DNA from: Phyllobacterium sp. OV277
Lineage (GTDB): Bacteria; Pseudomonadota; Alphaproteobacteria; Rhizobiales; Rhizobiaceae
Assembly (NCBI RefSeq): GCF_900104355.1
Contig: NZ_FNIY01000002.1
Location: forward strand, 1,091,706 to 1,155,705
Direction of reading: 5' to 3'
Length of the DNA: 64,000 nucleotides
The notes under the pieces were generated by a model. That model was not told where the DNA came from. It worked only from the letters and a program-made list of their open reading frames with translations, and did not search any database. A program made the translations under genes and the position numbers. Positions 35,220 through 46,986 of the stretch are shown here, piece after piece (positions within the stretch are counted from its first letter, which is position 1; every line of letters starts with the position of its first letter).

Positions 35220-36503
35220 TCATGTCCGGCCGGTGAATTCACGCAAGCGTTCGCGGATGATGCGGGCAAAGTTCTGGGTACGGCGGTAGAGATGGATTTG
35301 TGCCGCCGCCCGGCGGGTTGCCCGATCGGAAGCCGGGGTCAGACCGATAACCAGTGTGCCAACGGATTCGCGCTCCTGAAACAGGCGGGACGCGACCGGA
35401 TGATCAGGAACAGCGCAGGAATCCGTGCGCAGAATATTTGGATCATCAAGATGGTTCTTGAGCATCTCGATCATCAGAAGCACGCCGGGTGAATAGGCCG
35501 CGAGGCTCTCGTCATAGGCCGTTTTCCACGTCCATGCCTGACCGGCTTCGACAAAGACCACGAGTACGGCAATCGTCTTGCCGTCGAGTTCAAGCGTGTG
35601 GATACGGGCAAGATCGCGGCCGGCGAGATTGTTGACGGCTTCGCGGGCAAAGGCGGCGCGGAAACGATCAACCGCCATGGCCGAACCGCGATGACCCTTC
35701 CATCCGCTGGCCTCAACCGCCAGAAAATCTTCCAGACGGGCCCGGATATCTTCCTCAGTGCGGCTGACCGTATAGGTCAGCTTGCCCTTTTCCGACAGGC
35801 GTCGCCATAAACGGCGATATTCCTTGGCATGGCGTGTGCCGAGTGCTTCGCGCAGATATTCTTCACCCTCTTTGGTGCTTTCAAGAAACGGCCGCTCGAC
35901 CGTGCCAATTGTGGTGATGGGCAGGTTTCGGTCGAGCGCAACAGCGCGGAAAAGCTGGGCGACCGGGCGGTTCAGCAACAGGTCAGGCAAAACCAGCACG
36001 TCAGGGAATTTCAGGTGCTTGCGCGCCAGCATGTCGAACAGGTCGTTGAGAACGCCAACTGGATCATCGCGGTCTATCAGCGGAGTGCCTTGTGGGCCAA
36101 AAGGTGTCGCCCAGGCGCGCAGGATCGACGAGGAAAAGGTGAAGCCGGGCCGCTCAATCGTATAGGGCAACAGAAACCGCAGGCGGCTCTTCACCTCATT
36201 TTCATCGCGTACCACCATGAAACGCACCTGCCGATCATCAAGCCGGGGCATTGCGGGGGCAAGAAAGCGCGGATTGAAGAAGACGTTTGGTTCGATGGTC
36301 CGGTAGCTCAGATATTCGAGTTCTTCGGTAAGGTCGAACCCGGCGGAAGCGGAATAGACGGAGAGTTTGCGGGGGATGCCGCGCGTGCCCAGCGTCTCCT
36401 CGATCTGCTTGGCCGCATCACGCGACTCAAAGCCAGCCAGCTGCGAAATGATCTGCGAGGAAGGGCCACCGGCCAGTTCTTCGAGAAGCGGTATTGCAGC
36501 CAT
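35220..36503 (-). CDS. CelD/BcsL-family GNAT acyltransferase
   Basis: 427 aa. The C-terminal Acetyltransf_6-type domain reads TEEDIRARLEDFLAVEASGWKG then the acceptor region LELDGKTIAVLVVFVEAGQ and LLMIEMLKNHLDD, all usual for the CelD/FemAB-like fold linked to exopolysaccharide and cellulose clusters in rhizobia. The start ATG overlaps the flippase stop (TGATG), so translation is coupled. Likely role: modification of a surface glycan exported by the neighbour; this is inference from pairing. Confidence 0.85.
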   Translation of the reverse strand: MAAIPLLEELAGGPSSQIISQLAGFESRDAAKQIEETLGTRGIPRKLSVYSASAGFDLTEELEYLSYRTIEPNVFFNPRFLAPAMPRLDDRQVRFMVVRDENEVKSRLRFLLPYTIERPGFTFSSSILRAWATPFGPQGTPLIDRDDPVGVLNDLFDMLARKHLKFPDVLVLPDLLLNRPVAQLFRAVALDRNLPITTIGTVERPFLESTKEGEEYLREALGTRHAKEYRRLWRRLSEKGKLTYTVSRTEEDIRARLEDFLAVEASGWKGHRGSAMAVDRFRAAFAREAVNNLAGRDLARIHTLELDGKTIAVLVVFVEAGQAWTWKTAYDESLAAYSPGVLLMIEMLKNHLDDPNILRTDSCAVPDHPVASRLFQERESVGTLVIGLTPASDRATRRAAAQIHLYRRTQNFARIIRERLREFTGRT

Positions 36504-37945
36504 CAGATTTCTTCCTTGGCGGATTTTGTGCCCGGTCCGCCGGCGAAAACAAACATTGTTATGTTGAGACGGTTGTAAACGGTCAACGCCAGAACAAGCG
36601 CTTCAAACACCATCGAGGCTGCCGTCGCACATGCGGCGCCTGCAAGGCCGTATAGTGGTATCATGAGAATGCTGAGACAAATATTAACGGCCAAAGTAAC
36701 CGCATAGACAATCGCGCAAATCTTCTGTTTGCCCGCCATGTTGAGCAGGCTTTCCGCCGGGCCGACCGAGGCGCGGGCCACCACGCCGATCACCATGATG
36801 AACAAAAGCGGATAGCCTTCAGTGAACTGTGCGCCGAAGAGCCATAGCAGCGGCTTGCCCAAAACAAGCAGCACAATGGCCATCGCCAATGAGGGCCAGA
36901 ATGTCCAGCGCGCCGTATCGCGGGCAAATCCCTCAAGCTGGGCGTGGTCATAATTCTGCATCAGCTCGGCATAGCGCTGGGCAGCGCCCGCCTTCACCGA
37001 GAAATAGACGAAATGCACCAGAGCGAGAAGTTTGACAGTGGCGTAATAGGTGGCGACCTTATCAGGCTCCATATAGCGCCCGACCATCAACACGTCGGCA
37101 TTGGTCAAAAGGAAGAAAAAGCCTTCCACCAGAAAAATCGGCAGGGATACCGCGAACCAATCCTTGAAATAAATGGCTCGGGGGCCCGGTGGCACCACAG
37201 CCTTGAAGCGATCGCAAACGACGTAGAGCTGGAAGAGCGATGTGAGATAGGTCGCGATAATGGCCGAGCCGATGGCGGTCATGGCCGTGGGGGCGAACCC
37301 GCCGAAATGGGAAAGGCTCATGACGGCGAGCGTCAGGATCGGGCGGATGATATAGGTCGGGGTAAGCGCGACCAGTACCCATGAGCGCGAGCGTGCCGTG
37401 CCGTCAAGCGTATCACCAAGCGCGATCATGGGAAGACAGATCAGCCCGACAAGGAATGGGGCGATGTAGTAAACCTCGATCTTGTCGCGCAATGCATAGA
37501 TGACGGCGGCGCCAACCAAGGCGATGCATGTGGTTATGCTGACCGCAAAGGCCTTGCTGGTGAAAAGGATGCCGCGCAGATGGTCAAACTGCTTGCGCTC
37601 CAGATATTCAGGGACAAAACGGATAACTGTGGTCTGAAAGCCAAGGCAGGACAGATTGCCGAGGATGACGACCGTCACCCATACGAGAACGAAAATACCG
37701 TATTCGAATGGGCCCATCCAGCGGGCAAAGATGACCTGAGAAACGAGGGCTATGCCGGCGCTGACAACGCGGACAAGGAACGCAATCAGGGAAACGCGCT
37801 GGGCGACGGCGTGTTCGTTCGACCCGTCAAGCAACTGATCCAGTCGCGACAACCAGGGACCAAGGCGCTGTGACAGTTTTTCTGGCAAAAATCGGTCTGC
37901 AGCTTTTACCGCAGAAAATCGCACTCGCAGCCCCCACTCATTCAC
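36503..37945 (-). CDS. Polysaccharide flippase (Wzx/MATE-like, MVF superfamily)
   Basis: 480 aa with 12-14 membrane segments. It starts with a basic cytoplasmic tail, then SLIAFLVRVVSAGIALVSQVIFARWMGPFEYG, the typical first-helix signature of polysaccharide biosynthesis flippases, and has a polysaccharide C-terminal-type region (GLAGAACATAASMVFEALVL). Such proteins flip lipid-linked sugars across the inner membrane. Coupled to the CelD-like acyltransferase by a TGATG overlap, so the two form a small cell-surface glycan unit. No glycosyltransferases are nearby, so the glycan is unknown. Confidence 0.85.
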   Translation of the reverse strand: MNEWGLRVRFSAVKAADRFLPEKLSQRLGPWLSRLDQLLDGSNEHAVAQRVSLIAFLVRVVSAGIALVSQVIFARWMGPFEYGIFVLVWVTVVILGNLSCLGFQTTVIRFVPEYLERKQFDHLRGILFTSKAFAVSITTCIALVGAAVIYALRDKIEVYYIAPFLVGLICLPMIALGDTLDGTARSRSWVLVALTPTYIIRPILTLAVMSLSHFGGFAPTAMTAIGSAIIATYLTSLFQLYVVCDRFKAVVPPGPRAIYFKDWFAVSLPIFLVEGFFFLLTNADVLMVGRYMEPDKVATYYATVKLLALVHFVYFSVKAGAAQRYAELMQNYDHAQLEGFARDTARWTFWPSLAMAIVLLVLGKPLLWLFGAQFTEGYPLLFIMVIGVVARASVGPAESLLNMAGKQKICAIVYAVTLAVNICLSILMIPLYGLAGAACATAASMVFEALVLALTVYNRLNITMFVFAGGPGTKSAKEEI

Positions 37946-38017
37946 AACCTACCGATGTATATTCCGTAAAGAACGGTTCGGCCATATCGAGAGTTGCATA
38001 GTCTATCGAAAAAGCAA

Positions 38018-38045
38018 AAAGGCCGCGTCTGATAACGCGGCCTTT
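38018..38045. terminator. Two-way terminator between secA and the flippase gene
   Basis: An 11-base perfect stem AAAGGCCGCGT/ACGCGGCCTTT (38018-38028 with 38035-38045). T-rich runs follow on both strands (TTTTTTT at 38050 plus; TTTTTGCTTTTT minus). It sits 20 bases past the secA stop and so most clearly ends secA. Confidence 0.85.
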
Positions 38046-38065
38046 GGATTTTTTTGGTTTTGGAA

Positions 38066-40783
<2,718 letters not shown>

Positions 40784-41051
40784 CCCTGGTCCTCTCTTGT
40801 TCGTTTCGCCAGGAGAACCTGGCATTTTAATGATCCGATACTTAACACTGGGAAGCCTGATACAATATGGGTATTAAGCCAAATGTATAAGCCTATCTCT
40901 TGCCAAGCTATCTGGACGCAAAGCCGATGGACAGATAAGAGGGGGCTCGAATGATGTCAATGTTGAAGCAGCAAACCGTTGATCGCTTCGTTTAGGCAAA
41001 ATTCTGCCGTAATCATAGCCCGTACCGGTCCTCCCAAGGAGAAATAGACCT

Positions 41052-41972
41052 ATGAACCAATTGCGTAAAACCCTTTCATTCATGACTGTTGCTGTATTGT
41101 TATCAGGTGTTTCCTCTGTGGCCATGGCCCAGGATGCCGGAAAAACAGAAGCTCCCAAGGCGGAAGCCCCTAAGGCAGATGCCGTCAAGGTCGACCCCAA
41201 GAAGGTCCTTGCGACCATCAATGGCGACAAAATCACCTCCGGTGATGTTGACCAGATTTCTGCCGACCTTGATCCACAATTTGCCCGTCTGCCTGACGAC
41301 CAGCGTCGTTTGGCCGCTCTGAATGCAATCATCGACATCAAGGCACTCTCTGCCAAGGCAGAAGCTGCAAAGCTTGATGCCACTCCGGAATTCAAGGCGC
41401 GTATGCAGTTCCTGAAGGATCGTGCCCTGCACAATGATTTCTTCAAGCAGCAGGTTGTCGACAAGATCACCGATGCTGATGTGCGTGCCCGTTATGACAA
41501 GGAAATGGCAGCGATGCCGCCGCAGAACGAAGTTCGCGCCCGTCATATTCTGGTAAAGACAAAGGAAGAAGCTGAAGAGATCATCAAGCAGCTCGATGGC
41601 GGCGCATCCTTCGAAGACGTTGCAAAGGCAAAGTCAACCGACGGTTCGGCGGCGCAGGGCGGCGATCTCGGCTACTTCTCGGCTGGCCAGATGGTTCCTG
41701 AATTCGAAAAGGCAGCAATGGCGCTCGACGTCGGCAAATATACCAAGGAGCCAGTGCAGACGCAGTTCGGCTTCCACGTCATCAAGCTGGAAGACAAGCG
41801 CGTGCAGCAGCCACCGGCATTCGATCAGGTCAAGGATCAGGTCAAGTCGATCCTCATCCGCGAACGTTATATTGACCTGGTCAAGAAAGAACGCGCCGAC
41901 CTGAAGATCCAGTACACTGATCCGGAAACGGAAAAGGCGATCAACGCCGCAACCCAATCGCAGGATCAGTAA
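41052..41972 (+). CDS. Periplasmic parvulin-type peptidyl-prolyl isomerase
   Basis: 306 aa. A Sec signal peptide with cleavage after AMA (about residue 26), an N-terminal chaperone-like helical region, then a PpiC domain (about 158-250): RARHILVKTKEEAEEI, GGDLGYFSAGQMVPEFEKAA and VQTQFGFHVIKLEDKR. This places it in the SurA/PrsA-type group that helps fold outer-membrane or periplasmic proteins. It lies opposite secA with a 268-base gap. The Ala/Lys/Pro-rich linker after the signal is of a common type. The hairpin after the stop is a likely terminator. Confidence 0.9.
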   Translation: MNQLRKTLSFMTVAVLLSGVSSVAMAQDAGKTEAPKAEAPKADAVKVDPKKVLATINGDKITSGDVDQISADLDPQFARLPDDQRRLAALNAIIDIKALSAKAEAAKLDATPEFKARMQFLKDRALHNDFFKQQVVDKITDADVRARYDKEMAAMPPQNEVRARHILVKTKEEAEEIIKQLDGGASFEDVAKAKSTDGSAAQGGDLGYFSAGQMVPEFEKAAMALDVGKYTKEPVQTQFGFHVIKLEDKRVQQPPAFDQVKDQVKSILIRERYIDLVKKERADLKIQYTDPETEKAINAATQSQDQ

Positions 41973-41978
41973 AATTTT

Positions 41979-42002
41979 GGCCCGGGGGTTCGCTCCCGGG
42001 CC
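41979..42002 (+). terminator. GC hairpin after the parvulin gene
   Basis: Stem GGCCCGGG (41979-41986) with CCCGGGCC (41995-42002), loop GGTTCGCT, 6 bases past the stop codon. Little T follows, so it may be an mRNA-stabilising hairpin as much as a terminator. Confidence 0.55.
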
Positions 42003-42062
42003 TTGATCCCCTTAGACCCGCGCCTATACCAAACCTTGTCAAACACCTTTTCGAGGTAACCG

Positions 42063-43304
42063 ATGTCCACGTCTGTCTCTCCCCTTGCTCCCAAACATGT
42101 ACCGACCATGCCGGAAATCCACGGTGTGCGGATCGCAACCGCTGAAGCCGGTATCAAATACAAGGGTCGCACAGACGTTGTTATGATCGTATTCGACAAG
42201 CCGGTGGCTGTCGCAGGCGTATTTACCCGTTCGAAATGCCCATCAGCGGCGGTGGATTTTTGCCGCGATAGTTTGACCGGCGGTAAAGCCCGCGCAGTTG
42301 TCGTCAATTCAGGCAATGCCAATGCCTTTACCGGCAAGAAGGGACGCGAGTCGACCAAACTGACAGCGGCTGCCGCTGCCAAAGCAGTTGGTTGCAAGCC
42401 GAGTGAAATCTTTCTTGCCTCGACAGGTGTCATTGGCGAGCCGCTGGATGCGGGCAAGTTCAGCCATCTGCTTGCAGATATGGCAAAGAGTGCTACAGCG
42501 GAACGCTGGCAGGATGCAGCCAGCGCCATCATGACAACCGATACCTTCCCTAAGGTTGCGACAGAAACCGTCATGCTTGGCAGCGTGCCTGTCACCATCA
42601 ATGGCATCGCCAAGGGCGCGGGCATGATCGCGCCAGATATGGCGACGATGCTGTCCTTTGTGGCGACCGATGCGCCAATTGCTTCGGATATCCTGCAAAA
42701 GCTCCTGTCCAAATCTGTTGGCAAAAGCTTCAATTCCGTCACCGTTGATAGCGATACGTCGACGTCAGACACATTGCTGCTTTTCGCGACTGGTTCTGCC
42801 GCTGAACGCGGCGCGGCGCCGGTGACGAAGGAAAAAGACAAACGTCTGAAAGCCTTCAGCAAGGCGCTCGACCGCGTTCTGAAGGACCTCGCTCTGCAAG
42901 TTGTGCGTGACGGTGAGGGTGCCCGCAAGATGCTTGAGATTACCGTAACAGGCGCAACGTCGTCGCGTTCAGCCAAGCGCATTGCATTGTCGATTGCCAA
43001 TTCACCGCTGGTGAAGACGGCTGCTGCGGGCGAAGACGCCAATTGGGGCCGCATTGTCATGGCTGTTGGCAAGGCGGGAGAGCCTGCGGACCGCGACCGT
43101 CTCGCCATCTGGTTCGGTGACATTCGCGTTGCCCGTCATGGCGAGCGCGATCCGGATTATTCTGAGGCGGCAACCTCAGCCTATATGAAGAACGACGATA
43201 TTGCCGTTAAGGTTGATATCGGGCTCGGCAAGGGCAAAGCTACGGTCTGGACCTGTGACCTGACCAAGGAATATGTCGCGATCAACGGCGATTATCGCAG
43301 CTGA
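42063..43304 (+). CDS. argJ: Glutamate N-acetyltransferase / amino-acid acetyltransferase (ArgJ)
   Basis: 413 aa. The self-cleavage site is [16 protein letters not shown], with Thr195 as the nucleophile of the mature beta chain; [10 protein letters not shown] near the N-terminus forms the oxyanion hole region. ArgJ transfers the acetyl group from N-acetylornithine to glutamate and, in bifunctional forms, also uses acetyl-CoA. The stop overlaps the start of the next gene (TGATG), indicating coupling with a GNAT gene and mutT. argH lies elsewhere in the window. Confidence 0.95.
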   Translation: MSTSVSPLAPKHVPTMPEIHGVRIATAEAGIKYKGRTDVVMIVFDKPVAVAGVFTRSKCPSAAVDFCRDSLTGGKARAVVVNSGNANAFTGKKGRESTKLTAAAAAKAVGCKPSEIFLASTGVIGEPLDAGKFSHLLADMAKSATAERWQDAASAIMTTDTFPKVATETVMLGSVPVTINGIAKGAGMIAPDMATMLSFVATDAPIASDILQKLLSKSVGKSFNSVTVDSDTSTSDTLLLFATGSAAERGAAPVTKEKDKRLKAFSKALDRVLKDLALQVVRDGEGARKMLEITVTGATSSRSAKRIALSIANSPLVKTAAAGEDANWGRIVMAVGKAGEPADRDRLAIWFGDIRVARHGERDPDYSEAATSAYMKNDDIAVKVDIGLGKGKATVWTCDLTKEYVAINGDYRS

Positions 43305-44065
43305 TGCGTTCCATGCAGCTGGCGCAGATCAGACAGATCGAGGCTGTCGGGTTCAGAGCCTGGCCCGCCTCATCGGTGCATTATGATGGTAGCTGGGCGA
43401 TCCGTTTAACGGCTAACCACCCCTCCAAGCGACTGAATTCGGTCAACCCGCTTGATCCGGGTGATACCGACAATATGGAGGAGCGGGTGGCGCTCGCCAT
43501 CCAACGCTTCAAGGCGCATGGCAGACCGCCGGTGTTTCGTCTGTCGCCGCTCGCGCCCAAAGAACTGGATGCTTATCTGGAAGGGCTTGGCTGGCCCCGA
43601 TTTGATGAGTCTTTCATCATGGTGGCCGACCTTGAGAAGATCGACTTCTCCGATGCGATTGATCAGCTTCCATTGAAAGATATTGACCGGTTCATCGATG
43701 CTGCCATTGAGGTTCATCAGGACGATCCGGCGTTGAAGCCCGGCCTCTTTGAAGTCATCAATGCCATTGTCCCGGCAAAGGGTCTCTTTGTGATTGAGGA
43801 GGGCACCGAGCCGGTATCGACGGCCATATGCGTGCATGATGGCGCGCTGGCTGGCCTTTTCAATATAGGCACTCTGGCCAACCATCGCCGGAAAGGGCAT
43901 GGCCGGATGATCGTCAAATCCGCGATTAAATGGGCCGTGCAGCACGGGGCAAAACGAGGCTGGCTGCAGGTGGAAGCTGATAATGCGGGTGCCATTGCGC
44001 TCTATGAAAAGCTCGGTTTTGCCGAGGCATACCGTTATGCTTACCGGCGGGCACCAGACGCATGA
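43304..44065 (+). CDS. GNAT-family N-acetyltransferase
   Basis: 253 aa. The C-terminal GNAT core is clear: LFNIGTLANHRRKGHGRMIV holds the acetyl-CoA pyrophosphate loop (RRKGHG), and LQVEADNAGAIALYEKLGF is the usual end of the fold. The N-terminal half (RQIEAVGFRAWPASSV) is a divergent GNAT-like repeat, so the protein is two-domain. It overlaps argJ by TGATG and mutT by ATGA, forming a tight argJ-GNAT-mutT operon. Substrate unknown; a link with arginine metabolism is only positional. Confidence 0.85.
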   Translation: MRSMQLAQIRQIEAVGFRAWPASSVHYDGSWAIRLTANHPSKRLNSVNPLDPGDTDNMEERVALAIQRFKAHGRPPVFRLSPLAPKELDAYLEGLGWPRFDESFIMVADLEKIDFSDAIDQLPLKDIDRFIDAAIEVHQDDPALKPGLFEVINAIVPAKGLFVIEEGTEPVSTAICVHDGALAGLFNIGTLANHRRKGHGRMIVKSAIKWAVQHGAKRGWLQVEADNAGAIALYEKLGFAEAYRYAYRRAPDA

Positions 44066-44472
44066 GTGAGAAACATCCCATTTTGCTGGTAACGGCCTGC
44101 GCGCTTGTCGATGCTGATGGACGGGTCCTGCTGACGCAGCGGCCTGAGGGTAAATCGCTTGCCGGACTCTGGGAATTTCCTGGCGGAAAGGTGGAGCCGG
44201 GCGAAACGCCTGAGGAAAGCCTGATCCGCGAATTGCAGGAAGAGCTGGGTATTACAGTCAAGCCTGCCTGTCTTGCGCCGCTGACTTTTGCCAGTTTTAC
44301 CTATGAGAAATTCCATCTGCTGATGCCGTTATTTATCTGCCGGCGCTATGAAGGCATTCCGCGCTCCATGGAAGGTCAGGCACTGAAATGGGTGCGTCCG
44401 AAGGACATGCGCGACTACCCTATGCCACCGGCCGATATCCCGCTTATTCCCTTCCTTATAGACCTGCTTTGA
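44062..44472 (+). CDS. mutT: MutT-type 8-oxo-dGTP diphosphatase
   Basis: 136 aa Nudix hydrolase. The Nudix box runs GGKVEPGETPEESLIRELQ then EELGI (residues 41-64), matching GX5EX7REUXEEXGU. The preceding RPEGKSLAGLWEFPGG and the later FHLLMPLFICRRYEG are MutT-like. The enzyme removes 8-oxo-dGTP from the nucleotide pool. The start is coupled to the GNAT gene by ATGA. Confidence 0.92.
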   Translation: MSEKHPILLVTACALVDADGRVLLTQRPEGKSLAGLWEFPGGKVEPGETPEESLIRELQEELGITVKPACLAPLTFASFTYEKFHLLMPLFICRRYEGIPRSMEGQALKWVRPKDMRDYPMPPADIPLIPFLIDLL

Positions 44473-44586
44473 CTGGGAAACGTGGTTAAGATTTTATCAC
44501 CGCGAAATTAACCCAAATCATTAATCGATCCTTCATGTGAATGGGCGACTTTTAGTCAATTCCGGATCAATTTTTCCAGGTGGGGC

Positions 44587-44907
44587 ATGGGTTATAAATT
44601 CGACAATCTCGACGAGGCTTCCGTACAGTCCAGAGCATTTCTGGGTGCGGGAACGGGCGTTCTGCGCTTAACCCTGCTGTTCGGTTCTGCTGCAATCGCA
44701 CTCGCTTTGGTTGTTGCTCCCCTTGCAGACCGGAAGTCAAAATCCGTGGTGGATTATGCATCCAGCAGATCCATCGACCAGATGTCGACTGGATCAATCA
44801 AAAAAGCGGCTCCATCAGAATATACTGTTCGCCGCAGCGTCTTGCAGAGTTCGCCCAACTCCGTGTGCATCCTGCATAGCGATGGCAGCAAAAGCGGCGA
44901 TTGCTGA
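44587..44907 (+). CDS. Single-span membrane protein, 106 aa, unknown
   Basis: It starts MGYKFDNLDEASVQSRAFLG, has one membrane helix LTLLFGSAAIALALVVAPL (about 28-46), then a basic stretch and a hydrophilic tail ending in two cysteines (SVCILHSDGSKSGDC). Small proteins of this form recur in Rhizobiales, but I know no function. It has its own upstream region with AT-rich sequence after mutT. The stop is 3 bases from the convergent methyltransferase stop. Confidence 0.7.
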   Translation: MGYKFDNLDEASVQSRAFLGAGTGVLRLTLLFGSAAIALALVVAPLADRKSKSVVDYASSRSIDQMSTGSIKKAAPSEYTVRRSVLQSSPNSVCILHSDGSKSGDC

Positions 44908-44910
44908 AAA

Positions 44911-45801
44911 CTATTTCTTTTCCAGCGCTTCGACATCTTTGAGGAAATCGGCCAGCGACGCTTTGGCGGAACCCGGCTTCAACGGCTTCTGCTGGGATTC
45001 ATGTGCCGCCCAGCCGGACATCCAGATAAATGAGAATGTTGCCCGGATCCGGCCATCCGGATCGCTAAAGCGTTCCGCATAGATTTCGGCGGCCCGCATG
45101 AAGAAATGGCGGGTCAGCGGTTTGCGCGACCGGCCGAACAGAACGTTCTGCATGCCCATAGCGCGCAAATCCCGTATCAGCGCGAAGAGTGAATCATAGC
45201 GTACCGTATAAGTTTCGATATCTGTGACGGGCAGAGTGAAACCGGCCCGCTGCAACAGGCCGCCCACATCGCGCACATCGGCAAAAGGAGCCACGCGGGG
45301 CGACACACCGCCGCTGATTTCACTCTCGGCAGCCAGCAAGACTTCGCGCAACTCGGTTAGTGTCGCTTCACCGGCCATGGCGCCCAGAAACAATCCGTCT
45401 GGTTTGAGGGCCCGCCTGATCTGGAGAAGGGTTCCGGGGGTGTCGTTGGTCAGATGCAGGGAAAGCAGGGAAACAATCAGCCCGGCACTGGCTGGCTTAA
45501 GCGGCAGAATTTCCTCATCGGCCACGACAGACGGAAAGTCCTTGTCTAGAAAACGCGCATCTTGCTCAATTCGGATAATTGTCTCGGCCTTGCCGGAGCG
45601 TTGGATGGCTTTCGCTGCCAAGCCCGTATGGCTTGCCAGATCAATAGCGACATCGAAAGTACGCTCTACCGCTGAAAGCCGTTCTTCCAGATCGTCAGCA
45701 GCGCGGGCGAGCAGAAAGTCGCCCGTCATGCCCTGCTGGTGCAACGCGCGCAGACGCCTTTGCCGAAGCAAATTTCGATCGAAGATCCTGTGCTGATCCA
45801 T
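44911..45801 (-). CDS. NDUFAF5/BioC-like SAM-dependent methyltransferase-fold protein
   Basis: 296 aa. It begins MDQHRIFDRNLLRQRRLRAL, typical of the alphaproteobacterial NDUFAF5-like group. Methyltransferase motif I is degenerate (FDVAIDLASHTGLAAKA, with the usual GxGxG missing). ALKPDGLFLGAMAG and QRAGFTLPVTDIETYTVRY are well kept. NDUFAF5 in mitochondria hydroxylates an arginine of complex I. The gene is divergent from comF, 72 bases away. A BioC role is less likely given the motif I change. Confidence 0.78.
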   Translation of the reverse strand: MDQHRIFDRNLLRQRRLRALHQQGMTGDFLLARAADDLEERLSAVERTFDVAIDLASHTGLAAKAIQRSGKAETIIRIEQDARFLDKDFPSVVADEEILPLKPASAGLIVSLLSLHLTNDTPGTLLQIRRALKPDGLFLGAMAGEATLTELREVLLAAESEISGGVSPRVAPFADVRDVGGLLQRAGFTLPVTDIETYTVRYDSLFALIRDLRAMGMQNVLFGRSRKPLTRHFFMRAAEIYAERFSDPDGRIRATFSFIWMSGWAAHESQQKPLKPGSAKASLADFLKDVEALEKK

Positions 45802-45873
45802 TCCGAATTTCTCTGATCAATGTATAGTTCCAACAGCTCAATGCGTAAATGCGTCGCTCTGGAACGAATTGCA

Positions 45874-46629
45874 ATGGAAACCGCCCGCACTTTTGTGCGC
45901 ATCGTGACAAATCGCCTGTTCATGCTGCTGTTCCCGCCGACCTGCGCGGAATGCCAGAGCCTTGTGTGTGAGCCGGGAAGCCTGTGCGCTGCCTGCTGGT
46001 CAAAGGTTCGCTTTATCGAAAAACCCTATTGTCCGGTGCTTGGCATTCCTTTCAGCCATGATCTGGGTGCGGAAATCCTGTCGGCGGAAGCAATCGCCGA
46101 CCCGCCGCCGTTTCGCCGGGCGCGCTCCGTTGCGGTGTATGAGGGGGCGATCAGCACGATGGTGCATCGGCTGAAATATAGCGACCGGACTGATCTTGGC
46201 CCCTGGATGGCACGATGGATGGCCCGTGCGGGCAGCGAACTGCTTGATGAATGCGATGTCATTGTGCCGGTGCCCCTGCATGCGCGGCGGTTCTGGTTTC
46301 GCCGGTTTAATCAGTCAGCGGAACTTGCGCGCAATCTGGGCAAGATCAGCGGCAAGCCATTTGAGCCGGGCGCGTTGAAGCGCATCAAGCCAACGCAGCA
46401 GCAGGTCGGGCTCGGCGCCAATGAACGTGTGGCCAACGTGCGGGGTGCATTCAAAGTACCGGATACGCAGGATATCAAGGTGCGGGGCCGGAATGTTCTC
46501 CTGATCGATGATGTCTATACGACAGGTGCAACCGTGAAAGCGGCTGTTCGCGCCTTGCTGCGTGGCGGGGCTTCCAGTGTCGATGTTCTGACCTTCGGGC
46601 GGGTTCTTTCGAAAGAATTATCTGTCTAA
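45874..46629 (+). CDS. comF: ComF family phosphoribosyltransferase-like protein
   Basis: 251 aa. An N-terminal zinc-ribbon-like segment with four cysteines (FPPTCAECQSLVCEPG then LCAACW) is followed by a PRTase domain with VLLIDDVYTTGATVKAAV, the PRPP loop. ComF family proteins support DNA uptake or nucleotide salvage; in most alphaproteobacteria the function is unknown. ATG 45874 (METARTF) with GGAACGA upstream is favoured over 45820, which has no ribosome site. Confidence 0.88.
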   Translation: METARTFVRIVTNRLFMLLFPPTCAECQSLVCEPGSLCAACWSKVRFIEKPYCPVLGIPFSHDLGAEILSAEAIADPPPFRRARSVAVYEGAISTMVHRLKYSDRTDLGPWMARWMARAGSELLDECDVIVPVPLHARRFWFRRFNQSAELARNLGKISGKPFEPGALKRIKPTQQQVGLGANERVANVRGAFKVPDTQDIKVRGRNVLLIDDVYTTGATVKAAVRALLRGGASSVDVLTFGRVLSKELSV

Positions 46630-46706
46630 GTGCTATTCTGGGGAAAAAACGGGTCTTTGCGCTTTGATTGCGGACGCCTATATAGAATTCATAGTGGAGT
46701 ATGATG

Positions 46707-46976
46707 ATGGTTGATGTCACAATCTATACGCGTGATGGCTGCGGCTATTGCTCGGCTGCCAAGAGCCTTCTTGATAAGAAGGGCGTTGCCTTTGTCGAGC
46801 ACAATGCGACGGTTGAACCGGACGCACGGCAGGCCATGCTGGCGCGCGCCAATGGGCGTTCGACCTTTCCGCAGATTTTCATCGGTGCGGTTCATGTCGG
46901 TGGTTGTGACGACCTTTATGCGCTGGAACAGCAGGGGCGTCTTGATCCATTGCTGAAAACAGGCGCACTGGCTTAA
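46707..46976 (+). CDS. grxC: Glutaredoxin 3
   Basis: 89 aa thioredoxin-fold reductant. The dithiol site is CGYC (12-15); TFPQIFIGAVHVGGCDDL supplies the cis-Pro and glutathione-binding residues. Three in-frame ATGs lie in a row (46701, 46704, 46707); the last has the best spacing (7 bases) from GGAG, so it is used. Followed by the nitrilase gene after 10 bases, giving a grxC-nit-DUF1178 run. Confidence 0.94.
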   Translation: MVDVTIYTRDGCGYCSAAKSLLDKKGVAFVEHNATVEPDARQAMLARANGRSTFPQIFIGAVHVGGCDDLYALEQQGRLDPLLKTGALA

Positions 46977-46986
46977 GGACCTGACA

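Noticed and set aside
44500..44530. CtrA-box upstream of the 106-aa membrane protein
   Set aside because: TTAA-N9-TTAA has the wrong spacing (consensus N7).
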